Assembly: GCA_025765615.1 (NCBI GenBank)
Contig: JAIVFJ010000218.1
Coordinates: 39,842-103,841, forward strand
Direction of reading: 5' to 3'
Length of the DNA: 64,000 bases
From: Zopfochytrium polystomum
Taxonomy: Eukaryota; Chytridiomycota; Chytridiomycetes; Chytridiales; Chytridiaceae
In this document: positions 21,530 to 31,615 of the stretch, one piece after another
How positions within the stretch are numbered: the first letter of the stretch is position 1
How the letters are laid out: every line of letters begins with the position of its first letter
Notes under the pieces: model-generated
Databases searched by the model: none
What the model saw: only the letters and a program-made list of their open reading frames with translations
What the model was told of the DNA's origin: nothing
Program-made: the position numbers and the translations under genes

Positions 21530-21808
21530 GTGGTAGGAGGGGGCCTTCGGCGGGCCGTTCGTTCCGTTTCGGCGTTATTATTTTTATCTCCTCGAGCTTC
21601 GAGCGGGCGCCGTGCTGCTGCTGCTGATCGCGATCCTCTATTTTTTCTCTTTTGTTTCGGTTGATTGGCTGGTTGGTTTGTTGGTCTCTTCTTGTTCACA
21701 TTCTTCTTCCACGTCAAAAAGAGGGGTCGGCTTATCGATCGATTATTCGATTCCATCGAATCAATCTCCGAAACCGCATAGGAGGCTAGGCTGTTCGGCG
21801 ACAAACGT

Positions 21809-21810
<2 letters not shown>

Positions 21811-21847
<37 letters not shown>
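21811..21847. repeat. (CTG)12 trinucleotide array
   Basis: Twelve perfect CTG units outside any supported coding exon. Confidence 0.95.
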
Positions 21848-22224
21848 AAAGGGCCTCGCAACCTGTGAAGCCGGTGAGAGAAACTCAACCTACCCATGCC
21901 ATTGGGTTGGATTGGATGGATGACATGGTGTGGAGGCTTGCGAGGCACACTGCTTTTGGTTTGGACGGAGGCAGGCTGCCACGCACTAGTTTTGGCCCCC
22001 CAACCATACCGCAGTGCCAGTACGCATCGCACCACGGCGGGGTACTGGTTCTCGGGAATGTACCAGAGACCTGGCTGCTGTAGAGTGGAGTGGGAGTTGC
22101 CCACACACACGCGCTCTGCCATATGTGCAGACAACATGGAAGCCAACGTGGGGCAATCCCTCCGCCTCCAAACTCGCTTTAGAGCCGGAACAGCGTTCCG
22201 CTGGAGGCTGCTGTGTCGATGCGG

Positions 22225-22470
22225 TTGCGCTGGTTTCATGGTAAAAGAGGGCAGAGGGGGGCAGGCGGTTCGTGATGTGAATTATTTCGCTCTTGGGGGA
22301 GGGGGGGGGGGAAGGTGTTAGTCTTGTGGTGAAATGAAAGGATCGGCGAGGGCGTCATACGCGGGTGACGAGTAATGAGAGGGACTGGTTGGCGACTCAC
22401 ACAGCTGACGACAGAGTACGGTGAGTGCTACACCATCCAAGAGGTTAGGTTAAGAATCTCTGTGACGAAG
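22225..22470. repeat. Dispersed repeat, copy 1
   Basis: Similar in the same orientation to about 61010-61350. Shared blocks include TTGCGCTGGTTT, GAGGGGGGCAGGC, GTGATGTGAA, GTGAAATGAAAG, ACACCATCC and GTGGATGCGCGT-like. The copies are diverged and interrupted by indels. No coding capacity; probably an old mobile-element relic. Confidence 0.55.
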
Positions 22471-23068
22471 ACCGGCGGATGCGCGTGCGCTGGCTGAAAC
22501 GTTCCTGTCCCATTTTCCACTGGCGTCGAGTGAAAACGAAAGATGAGGGTGCCGAGTGAGTAAGCGCCGAACCGACCTGCGTACTTAGCGCCTCTCTTCA
22601 AGTGCTTCTGCGGGGAGGTTCGCGCGCTAGCTCGTTGCCAAGTTATACTCACCGCATGCCGTCCTTTCGTACCGGAGTCGTGGGGTTGGGCTGATTGGTA
22701 ACTGAGACACACGACAGTGGATGCAACGCGACAAAAAGTGGTCAAGCTCCCACTTCAGACTCACCACTGCCCTGGTCAGGCAGGGCAAAGAACACAAATG
22801 CCGCTTTTAATAAAGTACTCTTCTCACTGCCTCGGTCGCAATCTCTCTCTCTGTCGCTATCTTTCTGTCTCTGTCGCAGAATGTATTGATGGCGAAGAGA
22901 GACCGAGGCAGTGGACGCCAGAGCTGGGCAGCAAGGAAGCGCTGACACTGGCATAGTGTGGAGAAGATTGCCTGAACCAGCCGCCGCAACAAATCCTGCA
23001 CCTTTCTTGGCCTGAGTTGGGTGTACTCTAAAAAAAGAACACGATACATTTGCGCCTCACACAGCGAG

Positions 23069-24726
23069 ATGGACACCAACATGGAGATTGATGGACAGGA
23101 CGATCACACCAACCACGACTACCACGTCGGCCACGACGACCTCGATGCCGAGAACCTCGGTGACGACGACGGCGACGACGACGACGATTACGACGACGAC
23201 GACGATGAGGGTGACGACGAGGGCGACGACGATGAACTGGACGACGACGACGACGAAGATGAGGACGACGAACAGGACGACGACGAAAACGAAGACGGCG
23301 AAGGTGCCCCGGGTGACCCTTCTACTCGACTTCTTCCCACCAACACTGTTCCCGCCACCATTACCAACGGTGTTGTCGCTTCCGGGAGCCCAAGGCCAAG
23401 TGCGAGGTCAAGCTCGGGCAGCGCGCCGCACCCCATCCGACGTCCGGGCTCCCTCTCCTCCTTGAAATCAGCTCCCTCGCCTGCGAGTTCTGCCTCGGTC
23501 TCGTCGTTGCCATCAAACATCGACACGGCCGCTCCAGAGGCTGATCTAACTCGACTCCGCACCCTGATCGCCAAAAACCTTTGTGGGCACCCACCGGTCG
23601 AGACAGCTCGCAGTATGTGCGCGGACGCTGAAAAATCGGTGGATTTGCAGTTTGAGCTGGTCCATTTGCAGATTAAGCTGGTCGACGAGGCGATAGAGAA
23701 GAAGGCAAGCATGCTCAAGTTGTACGTTCGATCGAGGTCCGCCTCTGTCGCCCAAGGCCGGCGCCGGGAGGACGGGCTGCTCCAGAGCAAGAGGGATCTC
23801 CAATCAGCAGAAGCGAAGCTCCAATCTGCGCAAGAGAACCTCCAATCTGCGAATAAGAACCTCCAATCTGCGCAAGAGAACTTGCGAAACGCCCGGATGA
23901 ACGTGGACGTTGTCTTTCAAACAGAATCAGCGAAACTGGAAAAGCAGATCAAAAGTTTGGAGAAACGCCTTGGTAAGGAAACCTTGGTTTGCTCATTCCA
24001 GTTAGTTTTCCACTGACGCACCCTGGGTTGAAAGGTATGGCGTCCACAACAAGCTCAGGGAGCACGGGCAGAGATACCAATCAGCAAAAAAAGCTGAAAA
24101 GTGCCCTTATACAACGCGACAAGCAATGCGTCGTCTTGAAACATCACTCAGACAGGTGCCAGGCCGCGCAAATTGTGCCTGTTGCAGACTGTAAGGCAGG
24201 CAGGATCAGCGTAGACGCTTGCTACGATGTGACCAACGGCATTCTTTTGAGCTCCTCTTTGGTCGAATGGTTTGATCACCACACCTTCTCCATCGAAGAA
24301 TCCAACGACCTCAACAGTGGAAGAACCTTTCACATCCGAGTCGCTCCGCTTTTTGCTGATGAACTGCGCACTGTGAGCGTCAAGGATGGAATGCAAATCA
24401 CCTTTGGTGGGCCTTCAGACAAGTGGCCATTGCGCGAACACCTGTTGAACCACTTCCAAAAGTTCCAGTTGGCGCATCAACCCTGTGCCACTGCCGACCC
24501 TCCCAGACCACCTCGCCATCAAGACAGCAATAGCACTGTGGGCCATGATGGGGACTTGGAGGACGCACTGGATCCTCTGCTTCGCGAACTTCCGTTGAAG
24601 CAGGCCGTGACGGATCAACCAAAGGACAACATGATGGCTGGGGCTTCAACCTCTGCAATGTGGATCGATTTGTGGGTGACTGACGTTGTTGAGCAGATGT
24701 TGGCTGCAGGGGTACAAATTGTTTGA
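23069..24726 (+). CDS. HNH nuclease-domain protein with acidic N-terminus and coiled coil
   Basis: Exon 1 (23069-23972) and exon 2 (24035-24726) join across a 62-bp phase-1 intron (GTAAGG donor, CTGAC branch site). The start is the ATG at 23069 (MDTNMEIDGQDDHTN). Residues ~25-75 are almost entirely Asp/Glu, followed by a Ser/Pro linker. A helical region contains repeated LQSA units (LQSAEAK, LQSAQEN, LQSANKN, LQSAQEN), predicted coiled coil. Exon 2 carries an HNH_2-type nuclease domain: ALIQRDKQCVVLKHHSD, then AAQIVPVADC, and VTNGILLSSSLVEWFDHHTF. The family normally has AHIIP at the His position; here it reads AAQIVP, so the first catalytic His may be missing. Fungal HNH_2 proteins are abundant and mostly uncharacterised. 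An acidic tail suggests binding to histones or other basic partners, which is inference. Confidence 0.8.
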
Positions 24727-24939
24727 AGGTGAAGGAGGTGGTTGGGTTGCTGCGTGGAACCTTGATTCTTTTTTACTGCAAACTCTTGGGTAAAAGGCAC
24801 ATAAGTAAATCGTAAGTAAGTACATATTGATCGTTAATGAAGGCAGAGTATGTCTGGCATTTGTTACAGATTAGAACCTCTGCGTGTGAATGAAGAATTT
24901 ATTGCGCTGACTGAACAGCGCTCCCAAAATTAAAAAAAA

Positions 24940-24998
24940 GGGAACGGTTACATCCAGACTCCCCCCCTCTAAGTGACGGAAAGACTCCCCTTGAACCA
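24940..24998 (+). repeat. MULE left terminal inverted repeat
   Basis: Begins GGGAACGGTTACATCCAGAC. Reverse complement of 27084-27141 apart from about four differences, including C-run length. Confidence 0.9.
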
Positions 24999-25114
24999 CA
25001 ACCTTTTGTTTTCCCCTTTTATATTTTTTTCAATTCTTCTGCATTTCTCTTTTTTCAATACTTTTTTTATTGTTTTTGTATGTATTCGACCGAAGACACC
25101 ACCGTTGGCCCCAC

Positions 25115-26960
25115 TCAGACCGTCGGGCACGTTCGCCAGTCATGACCGGCAAAGTGGCACAGACCACATTTTCGCTGACGCGCAGGCACCTCCAGGAGCT
25201 CAAAGCTGCCGGGAATGCGAGTCGTTGCTTTTGCTGCCAGCCGCTTTTGCTTTCTGGACTTTGGCCTGCCTCGCACTGGTGCAGGCTCCGGGTTCAAAAT
25301 ACTTTGCTGCACCGGTCCGTCAACAATTGCTTGGAATTGCTCAAGGAGGCGCTGCTTTGTCGACACTGGCATATCAGCGGCAACTGCCAAAACAGCCGCA
25401 AGCTGTTTGTCAAGAGACGACAGAGGCATGTACGCAGGTTGAATGACCTTATTGAAAATGTGCCAATGTGGGTGAACGTCTTCTGTGGTGATTGCCCTCC
25501 TGCTGTGCATGGCTGCGGAAATTTCGTGGACACATGGAAGACTGAATGATGCTCGAAAGCGACCGCTGCACTCAGTAACTCCTTCTTCTAACCAATGTAT
25601 CTGCGATAGAATTAAGTCCAGAGTGTAGTGGGATATTCTTGTGAGGCCAGGTCCAAGGAAACGATGAAAGAAACGCAAAGGTCGCTTCGTTAAATTCTCA
25701 GCCCTCAGGTCTAGCTCTCGTTCGTACTGGTGAGACAAATAGCGTTCAATGCATAGAAATGCGCCAAGGAGGTCGTTGTTGGACTGTTCAAGATATTTTT
25801 TGACCACTGAGTGATTTCCTTCGACACGAGATGTAGCGGTATTCCCAAGATGCAGCTTCAAGTCGGTCCATGCATCGATGAAGCGCTCCTTTTGCTCCAA
25901 CCACTTTTCAACATAGCTGACTTGGCCAGTCTTCCAAGTAAATGCTCCGCAAGCGAGACATGGCCACTGATGACTCCTCTGAAGATTTGGAATAGGTCAC
26001 TGCAGTCCATTCCTTCAAGAAGGTCTCGAACTTTTCCCCTGCACCAGCGCCGGTGAACATAGGCTTTACGTTTGCAACAACATTCTTATTGATGTGCCAT
26101 CGACAAAGAAAATTGCTCGCAATTCGCGATCCGTGAGCACGACACCAGGAACTCGTCCATCAAGCAAATTCGAAAGCTGCTGAAGCGCCCACGTATAGTC
26201 CTCCACCTCCCCCCGACACAGAAAAGCAAATGCGACGTTAGGGTCTGGCCATTTTCCGAAACCGTGACGATATTAAGCAGTGGAAGCTGAAATTTGTTGG
26301 TTTTGTAAGTACAATCCATCAGAAGAACTGAAGGTCGAGCGCAAAAGTTCTCAATAGAGCGAGCGGATGCAAAGACGAGGTGTTGGACACGATTTGTGCA
26401 GGGATCCAGCTGAAACGAGTTGTGGTAGCCAGTCGCCTGGAGTTGTTGTAGAAGCGCCTCCATCGAAGTCTGCCCCCCAAGCTCCTCCATTCGCAGTTTT
26501 TGCCGCATATTCGCGACGTCTTTTGACCTGAGGAGGATGCCTGGGAATCTAGATCGAAGTGAGTTAAGAATGAGCCGGTTTCCAATCGCGTCTGCGACAA
26601 GTGATCAGAAGTGTGATAAAGCCTCCAGTGATAACCTTCTTGCAGCTGGAAGCGATTGTAGGCCTTCGATTGAGCAGGAATGTGAGCCGTTCGTTACAGC
26701 AATCTTCCAAAGCCCGCAATCCAGCCCTGATCCAATGAGCCTACCATTCAGCTTGAATGGACAGTCAACCAAACGAGTACTGGAGTTTGGGCGACAGTTG
26801 ATGTCTTTGCCTGGTCAATAGTCACGTTTTCGATAGCTTCCACCTTGCATGCAATTGATCTGCACCCTATTGGCACTGCTGCTCGTGATCTTCACATGGT
26901 AACCACTCTCGTTTGCATGGCGTGTCGTGTACTCGACCAGCTCCCGTCTAGTTTCAAAGA
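25115..26960 (-). pseudogene. MULE/FAR1-type transposase remnant
   Basis: Pieces read leftward. A degenerate FAR1-like zinc domain at ~26960-26620 (CPFKLNGR then WKIAVTNGSHSC) contains two stop codons. The transposase core is at 26508-26086 (SVLLMDCTYKTNKFQLPLLN, the first-Asp region). A WHINKNV motif near 26095-26075 is in a shifted frame. The C-terminal part at 25900-25115 has TSRVEGNHSVVKKYLEQSNN and a CxxC zinc knuckle (CGLCHFAGHDWRTC). At least two frameshifts, near 26110 and 25930, plus the stops make this non-functional. The DTYKTN-like and SRVEGNHS motifs are characteristic of MULE transposases. The pieces fit between the inverted repeats. Confidence 0.8.
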
Positions 26961-27083
26961 CGATATTGTCCAGAGGGGCTGTCCGGATCATCTGTCCCTT
27001 GTCTTCCAGTAAAAGGAACTATCTCTCATTCAGATTGTATGTAAAAGCGACAATGAACGAAAAAGCGGAAAAGGAAAGAAAGT

Positions 27084-27141
27084 TGGTTCAAGGGGAGTCT
27101 TTCTGTCACTTAGCGGGGGGAGTCTGGATGTAGCCGTTCCC
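27084..27141 (-). repeat. MULE right terminal inverted repeat
   Basis: Ends in CCGTTCCC on the + strand; inverted partner of 24940-24998. Confidence 0.9.
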
Positions 27142-27247
27142 TTGGAACATGGCAGGACAGGGCAAGGCAGACAAGGAACTGAGAGGAGTGATGATTGTAT
27201 TGGAAACAATAATTCACTTGAGTGATGGGACAGGTCCTCCATCCCCC

Positions 27248-27254
27248 TTTTATA
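27248..27254 (-). promoter_or_regulatory. TATA box in the putative LTR
   Basis: TATAAAA on the minus strand in the context GGTATAAAAGGGGG, about 110 bp downstream of the pentamer array. Confidence 0.45.
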
Positions 27255-27363
27255 CCTTTTGAGAGTCTTCCTTGTCAAGACTCAAAGAAAGTTCCAGAAA
27301 GAGCAATTAGTAATACAATGATACCAATGATACCAATGACAACAAGACAAGTCAGGAAAGCAA

Positions 27364-27430
27364 AGAAGGTTCCAGAAGGTTCCACAAGGTTCCATGAAGG
27401 AATGTTCTAGAAGGTTCCAGAGGTTTCCAG
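27364..27430 (-). promoter_or_regulatory. Heat-shock-element-like array
   Basis: Alternating nGAAn/nTTCn pentamers with 2-bp spacing: GAAggTTCcaGAAggTTC at the left and GAAtgTTCtaGAAggTTC at the right, with degenerate units between and after. A smaller cluster (GAAagTTCcaGAA) lies near 27285-27298. Four or more contiguous alternating pentamers match the binding pattern of heat-shock factor trimers. A plain GGTTCCAGAA tandem repeat would look similar. Confidence 0.5.
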
Positions 27431-27446
27431 AGGGTGATTCATAACA

Positions 27447-28359
27447 AGTGCGAGGCGATAAAGCCGTTGGTCGAGTGATCGTGCCGACGCTGCCCAGTGG
27501 GGTGCATGTACGATTACAGGTGTTTCTGCGTGCGAGTTCCCTGCTGGCGACCTTCCGACCCCTACATAGTCGACTCCCTTCTCTCTCTCCCCCCCCGTCG
27601 CTGGCGACGACGAGGGCTCCCACAGCACCGTCTGCGACAAGGGGCGCTAGGTCGCGCCCTGTCCGTCCCGTCGCTATTAACTGCTCCTGTTGTATTTGAG
27701 ATTAGGTTCCTGAGATAAAAACCCCCATTTCCCTCTTCTCTCTCTTTATTCTGCGGTTGTGTTGCGCCCTCGGGAGTGCCCTTCCGTTTCCCCTCGCATC
27801 AGCCTGCAGCCACACGAGTTATCAGTGCTCCAGCACCGATCCTTCAGAGGATTGTCCCTCTGAATGTTCATTCTTTGTGTTTGAGACCCCTGTTAGACAG
27901 ATCAGTAGGGATACTTCATGGACTAGGCAAGTAGTAGGGTTGAAACACCCCCTAGACAACAGCCCAATAAAGTTAGTTTTAGCCTATTATTTGCTTTCCC
28001 TCACTCGAGGGCCCAGATCCCAGGGTCAAAGGAGTGAGTATGGTCTCACACGGTTGAAAGACTGCGTAAGCGCAGAGCCTGTGGTCGCCCCCAAGGCTGT
28101 GTGAGGCGAGGAGTGCTGCTACATGTGGAATCCTTGTGGGGTGGCCTGTCTCGTTCTGTGGAAGGAAGGTGCTCTTGTGTTTCCAAATATGGAACAGTCC
28201 GACCCTTCCTCCGGTCTGTCCGTCTGTCTGTCTGTCCGTCTGTCTGTCTGTCTGTCTGCCTGTCCGCCTGTCTGTCTCTCACCCACACACACTCTCTCCC
28301 ACTCACCCCTAGAAGAAAACCAAAACTCCTCACACCACAACCACAACACCACAGCAACG
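27447..28359. other. Intergenic, upstream of the FkbM-like gene
   Basis: About 0.9 kb. Contains GATAAAAA near 27714, a TGTC/TGCC microsatellite at 28213-28276 and a CA/CT-rich leader up to the ATG at 28360. No supported gene; part may be retroelement-derived. Confidence 0.45.
28213..28276. repeat. (TGTC)n microsatellite
   Basis: Imperfect TCTG/TCCG tetranucleotide repeat about 64 bp long, in the probable 5' leader of the next gene. Confidence 0.9.
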
Positions 28360-29611
28360 ATGCGCCTGCCGATCGCGGCTCTCCTCAAGGGCTCGTCGCT
28401 GAGCTCGGCCGCCCTGCTCGTCGTCCTCGTCGTGCTCTCCGTCTCCTCCCTCCACCTGTGGACAACCGTGCGCACCATCCGCCGCCGCGTCGCCATCCTC
28501 GACCCGCTCAGTCGCGCACACCGCCTGAGCACCAGCGATCCCTTCTCCTCCTCCTCCTCCTCCTCCTCCTCCTCCTCCTCATCGTCTTCTTCTTCTTCTT
28601 CTTCTTCCGAGCACCACCACCCGCCCCTGCGACCCTCCCGCCCGCCCTCCTCCGACGCCAGCTCCGCGCCCGCCGCCGACACCGCCTTCGCCGCCCTGCG
28701 CTACGCCCGCGCCCTCCCGCACCTCTTCTTCTTCTACAACCTCCACGACCACGAGCGCAAGATCTACTCGCAGGAAGGCACCGACGGCGTCCTCGAGTAC
28801 GTCTTTGCACACATCAAGCCGCGCGACAAGTACTACGTCGAGTTTGGCACCGAGAGCTGCTCGGAGTGCGTCACCAAGCACCTCTGGGAGCGGTACGGTT
28901 GGAACGGATTGCTGATGGACGGGTCGGGACAGACGGGCGACTCGAGGGTGATTAGGAACCACTTTTTGAGGAGCGACAATATTGTGGAGCTCTTTAGAAA
29001 GTATGACGTGCCCAAGCGGTTCGACTACCTGTCGGTCGACATTGATCGCAACGACTATTACGTCGCCTTGGCTATCTTTGACGCGGGATACCGGTGGGTG
29101 TGGTTTAAAAAAAAACAAAAAAAAACTGCATGAATCGGAGATCCCTGATTATTGACTTGGTGCAAACTCTCCCACAAAACAACCAAAAAAAAAAAAAAAA
29201 ACACGCAGCCCCGAGTTCGTCAGCCTGGAAGTCAACCGCAACTTTGAGCTCGACGACTCGTTCGCGATCAAGCTCGACGACGCCAAGGTCTGGGACATCA
29301 CCTCCAGCTTTGGCGTGTCCCCGCTCGCGGCGGCGCGCCTCATGAACCGCTTCGGCTACAGCGTCGTCGGCTACGACAAGCAAGGTATCAACTGCTACTT
29401 TGTCCGCCGCGGCCGCGTCGCAGAGTACCTCAAGGAAAAGACGGAACTCGACTACTCGGACGACGAGGTCCAGGTCCTCCTGCCCCAGTACGAGTACATC
29501 TACTCTCCCCACGAGGGCCTCCACATCCAGTCGATCAAGAAGTTTAAGGAGACGTTTGACGTCTCGATGTGGAACGTCATTGGGCCGGACGGGCTGGTGG
29601 TTGCCAAGTGA
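28360..29611 (+). CDS. FkbM-like methyltransferase, type II membrane protein
   Basis: Exon 1 (28360-29093) and exon 2 (29209-29611) join with a phase-2 intron to 378 residues. The ATG at 28360 gives a short cytosolic N-terminus, a signal-anchor helix (SSAALLVVLVVLSVSSLHLW) and a stalk containing a run of about 21 serines encoded by TCC/TCT repeats. The lumenal domain has YYVEFGTESCSECVTKHLWE, WNGLLMDGSGQTGDS, DNIVELFRKYDVPKRFDYLS, VDIDRNDYYVALAI and, across the junction, DAGYR|PEFVSLEVNRNFE. These match the S-adenosylmethionine-binding core of FkbM-type methyltransferases, where an Asp after the GLLMDG-like strand would contact the cofactor. Substrate unknown; the membrane anchor suggests a glycan or lipid in the secretory pathway. 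The intron has two poly-A tracts, the second just before the acceptor. Confidence 0.78.
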
Positions 29612-30119
29612 TAAAAGAAGTGAAAAGGATCTGTGGAATTGCGGGTTGGTGTTGTAGTTTTGTGAGTACCAGGGGTATGGGGCATGCTTTGTTGTTGGCG
29701 ACTCACTTTACGACGACGCCCCATTTCCCCCTTTCCGGTAATGTCGGCAAAACAACAAACGCTTATCGTTTTTTGTTTTTCCCTGACTCTCTTTATTGCC
29801 TCCTGCTTGATGATGTCCTTTTCGTCTTTGTTCCTTGCCTTTCCTTTTTCCCTTCTACTTTCCCATCTTTCTCGCTTTCTCTTACTCTCTTTCGTTTCTG
29901 CTTGCGGGCGCTCGAGCGTGGTTTTTTCCTTCTACCGTCTGAATCGTTTCTGGGTGAATAACGTTATGTGATGTAATTTCTTGTGTGGGTGTGTGGGCCT
30001 GTGTGGGGCGAAACGGATTTGGATCGGGATCATGGGGGGGGGGCTTGACATGGACACAAGCCTGGTCCAATTTTGGGGTGGTCGTTGTCATTGTCATTTT
30101 TCTCACGTTATCTCACCGA
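29612..30119. other. Intergenic, T-rich
   Basis: 508 bp. The middle (29770-29910) is pyrimidine-rich. A frame from a GTG at 29985 is continuous with the next gene, but it lacks an ATG before 30120. No separate gene seen. Confidence 0.5.
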
Positions 30120-31578
30120 ATGGTGACCGCAAGGGGCAACGCCCTCACCACAAGCAGCAGCAACAGCAGCGGCCACACCGTCCCGTCGACGGAGGCGACG
30201 ACGACTGGGACCAGTACGACCTCGTCCTCCTCCTCCTCTTATGCGTATTTTTCTTCTCCTTCTCCGGCTGCCTCGTCCTCCTCCTCGCCTTTGTCGCCCA
30301 CTTCACTCCCGCCAGCTGGATCAACTGTCAGCTCCCCACCTTCGTCCCGTTTCTCCGCCCGCCCGCTCTTTACATTCCTACCCCATGCCACTCCGTCATC
30401 GTCGTCGTCCTCGTCCACACCATCGCCTTCGTCGTGGATCTCACGGTCACGGACCGCATCATCCTCCGCGGCCGCCTCGCCGCGGCAATCCCCGAACTCT
30501 CTCCGCATCGACGTGGCACTCCACTCAAGACCCTCACGTGGAACGACGCCGTCGCCCTCTAATGGCGGTGCTGGCGCAGACCCGCTCCCAGTCAAGCCAC
30601 CGCTGTCCCCGGCCGTCGCGTCCACGCTCGCGATGCCCGGCCGACCCATCTCCTACGGCAGCTTCTTGACTCCTGGAGGTACTGAGCCACGGCAGAGCGG
30701 GACGCCGTTAACCCCGTCGTCGGTGGTGTCCAGGGGCCACCACTTGCTGACGCCGATCCTGCCAATGGCCGAAGAATCGACGTCGCTTCTCGGCAGGCCT
30801 GACGATGACGGCCGGTCGGCCTGGTGGTGCGTGTTCCAACATGAGTTCACTGACATGCTCAACCGGCTTGGATCTAACGTATCACCGTCATCAATCAGGC
30901 GGCTGGCTCCCATTTTAACACTCGCCGTCGTCCTCTTGTTCTGCTGCACCCTCCTCCTGCCGCAGCCCGTCGACAACGGCCCACACACTTACCTCCTCGC
31001 CGGCTCGGACCGGCGCATCGTCCCCCTCCGCGCCCCGATGCTCTCCCACATCGACGTCCAGGCGTCCTGGATCCTCCCCAGCTACCACACCGGCGGCTCC
31101 CCGACCTCCGCGCCGCTCCAAATGTCGAGCCACAGGGCCCCCAACCACACCCGCGCTCAGGACACGGCCCACGCCTTCCTGATGCTCGACCGCATGCCGC
31201 GCCTCGTGCCCACCGTCTCCGCAGCCCGCTCCGTCCGCCTCAAGCTCGACTACCCAAAGGGATACGTCGACAGCGGCGGCCCCGGCCTAGACGTGGAGGA
31301 GGAGGAGGACGACGGCGTCGCTGTCAGGCACGCGGCCTCGCCGTCATCTGTATTCCGGTTCCAGGTCCTCAAGCGCGCGTGGGTGCTCGTCGACTGGGCC
31401 TTCTCCGTCGGCGTCCCCGACGTCCTGATCCTCCGAGGGCCGTCGGCGTTTCGCATTTGGAAGGCGGGCCTCGTGCCCCCGTCGAATAATATTGTCGCGA
31501 GGGTTTCTGCCGCAAAGGGGAGCTTCAATTTGACCGGCGTGCCGGAGGGCGTGTACTTTGTCTTGTTCCATGGTGAGA

Positions 31579-31615
<37 letters not shown>

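Larger units (their letters stand above)
21341..23068. other. Intergenic region rich in simple repeats
   Basis: About 1.7 kb between divergent genes. It holds a (CT)n tract, a CTG array, a diverged copy of a dispersed repeat (see 22225-22470) and, at about 22828-22840 and 22902-22914, a 13-bp inverted pair CACTGCCTCGGTC / GACCGAGGCAGTG around a CT-rich loop. No supported gene. Confidence 0.55.
24940..27141 (-). mobile_element. Decayed Mutator-like DNA transposon (MULE), 2.2 kb
   Basis: Terminal inverted repeats of 58-59 bp (24940-24998 and 27084-27141) bound a minus-strand transposase remnant. Both ends start GGGAACGG(T/C)TACATCC and end TTGAACCA, with only a few mismatches. No clear 9-10 bp target duplication flanks the ends (left flank A-rich, right flank TTGGAACATG), so the insertion is old or one flank was rearranged. 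The right end abuts an LTR-like stretch. Confidence 0.85.
27142..27446 (-). mobile_element. Putative solo LTR or LTR fragment, cut by the MULE
   Basis: Read on the minus strand the segment begins TGTTATGAATC, carries heat-shock-element-like pentamers, then a TATA box (GGTATAAAAGGGGG) and an AT-rich leader, as an LTR would. There is no adjacent internal retroelement sequence, and its other end runs into the MULE's right inverted repeat. No second copy or target duplication is visible in the window, so the LTR identity is inference. Confidence 0.4.

Noticed and set aside
20944..22239. 431-codon minus-strand open frame
   Set aside because: Runs through CT and CTG microsatellites as Arg/Glu, Gln and Pro runs; partly overlaps the HAD phosphatase in another frame. 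No domain.
23021..23068. Upstream extension of the HNH gene
   Set aside because: It starts at a GTG; the first ATG in frame is 23069.
29985..30119. N-terminal extension with an extra hydrophobic stretch upstream of the large membrane protein
   Set aside because: The frame begins at GTG and has no ATG before 30120; the hydrophobic residues come from T-rich intergenic DNA.
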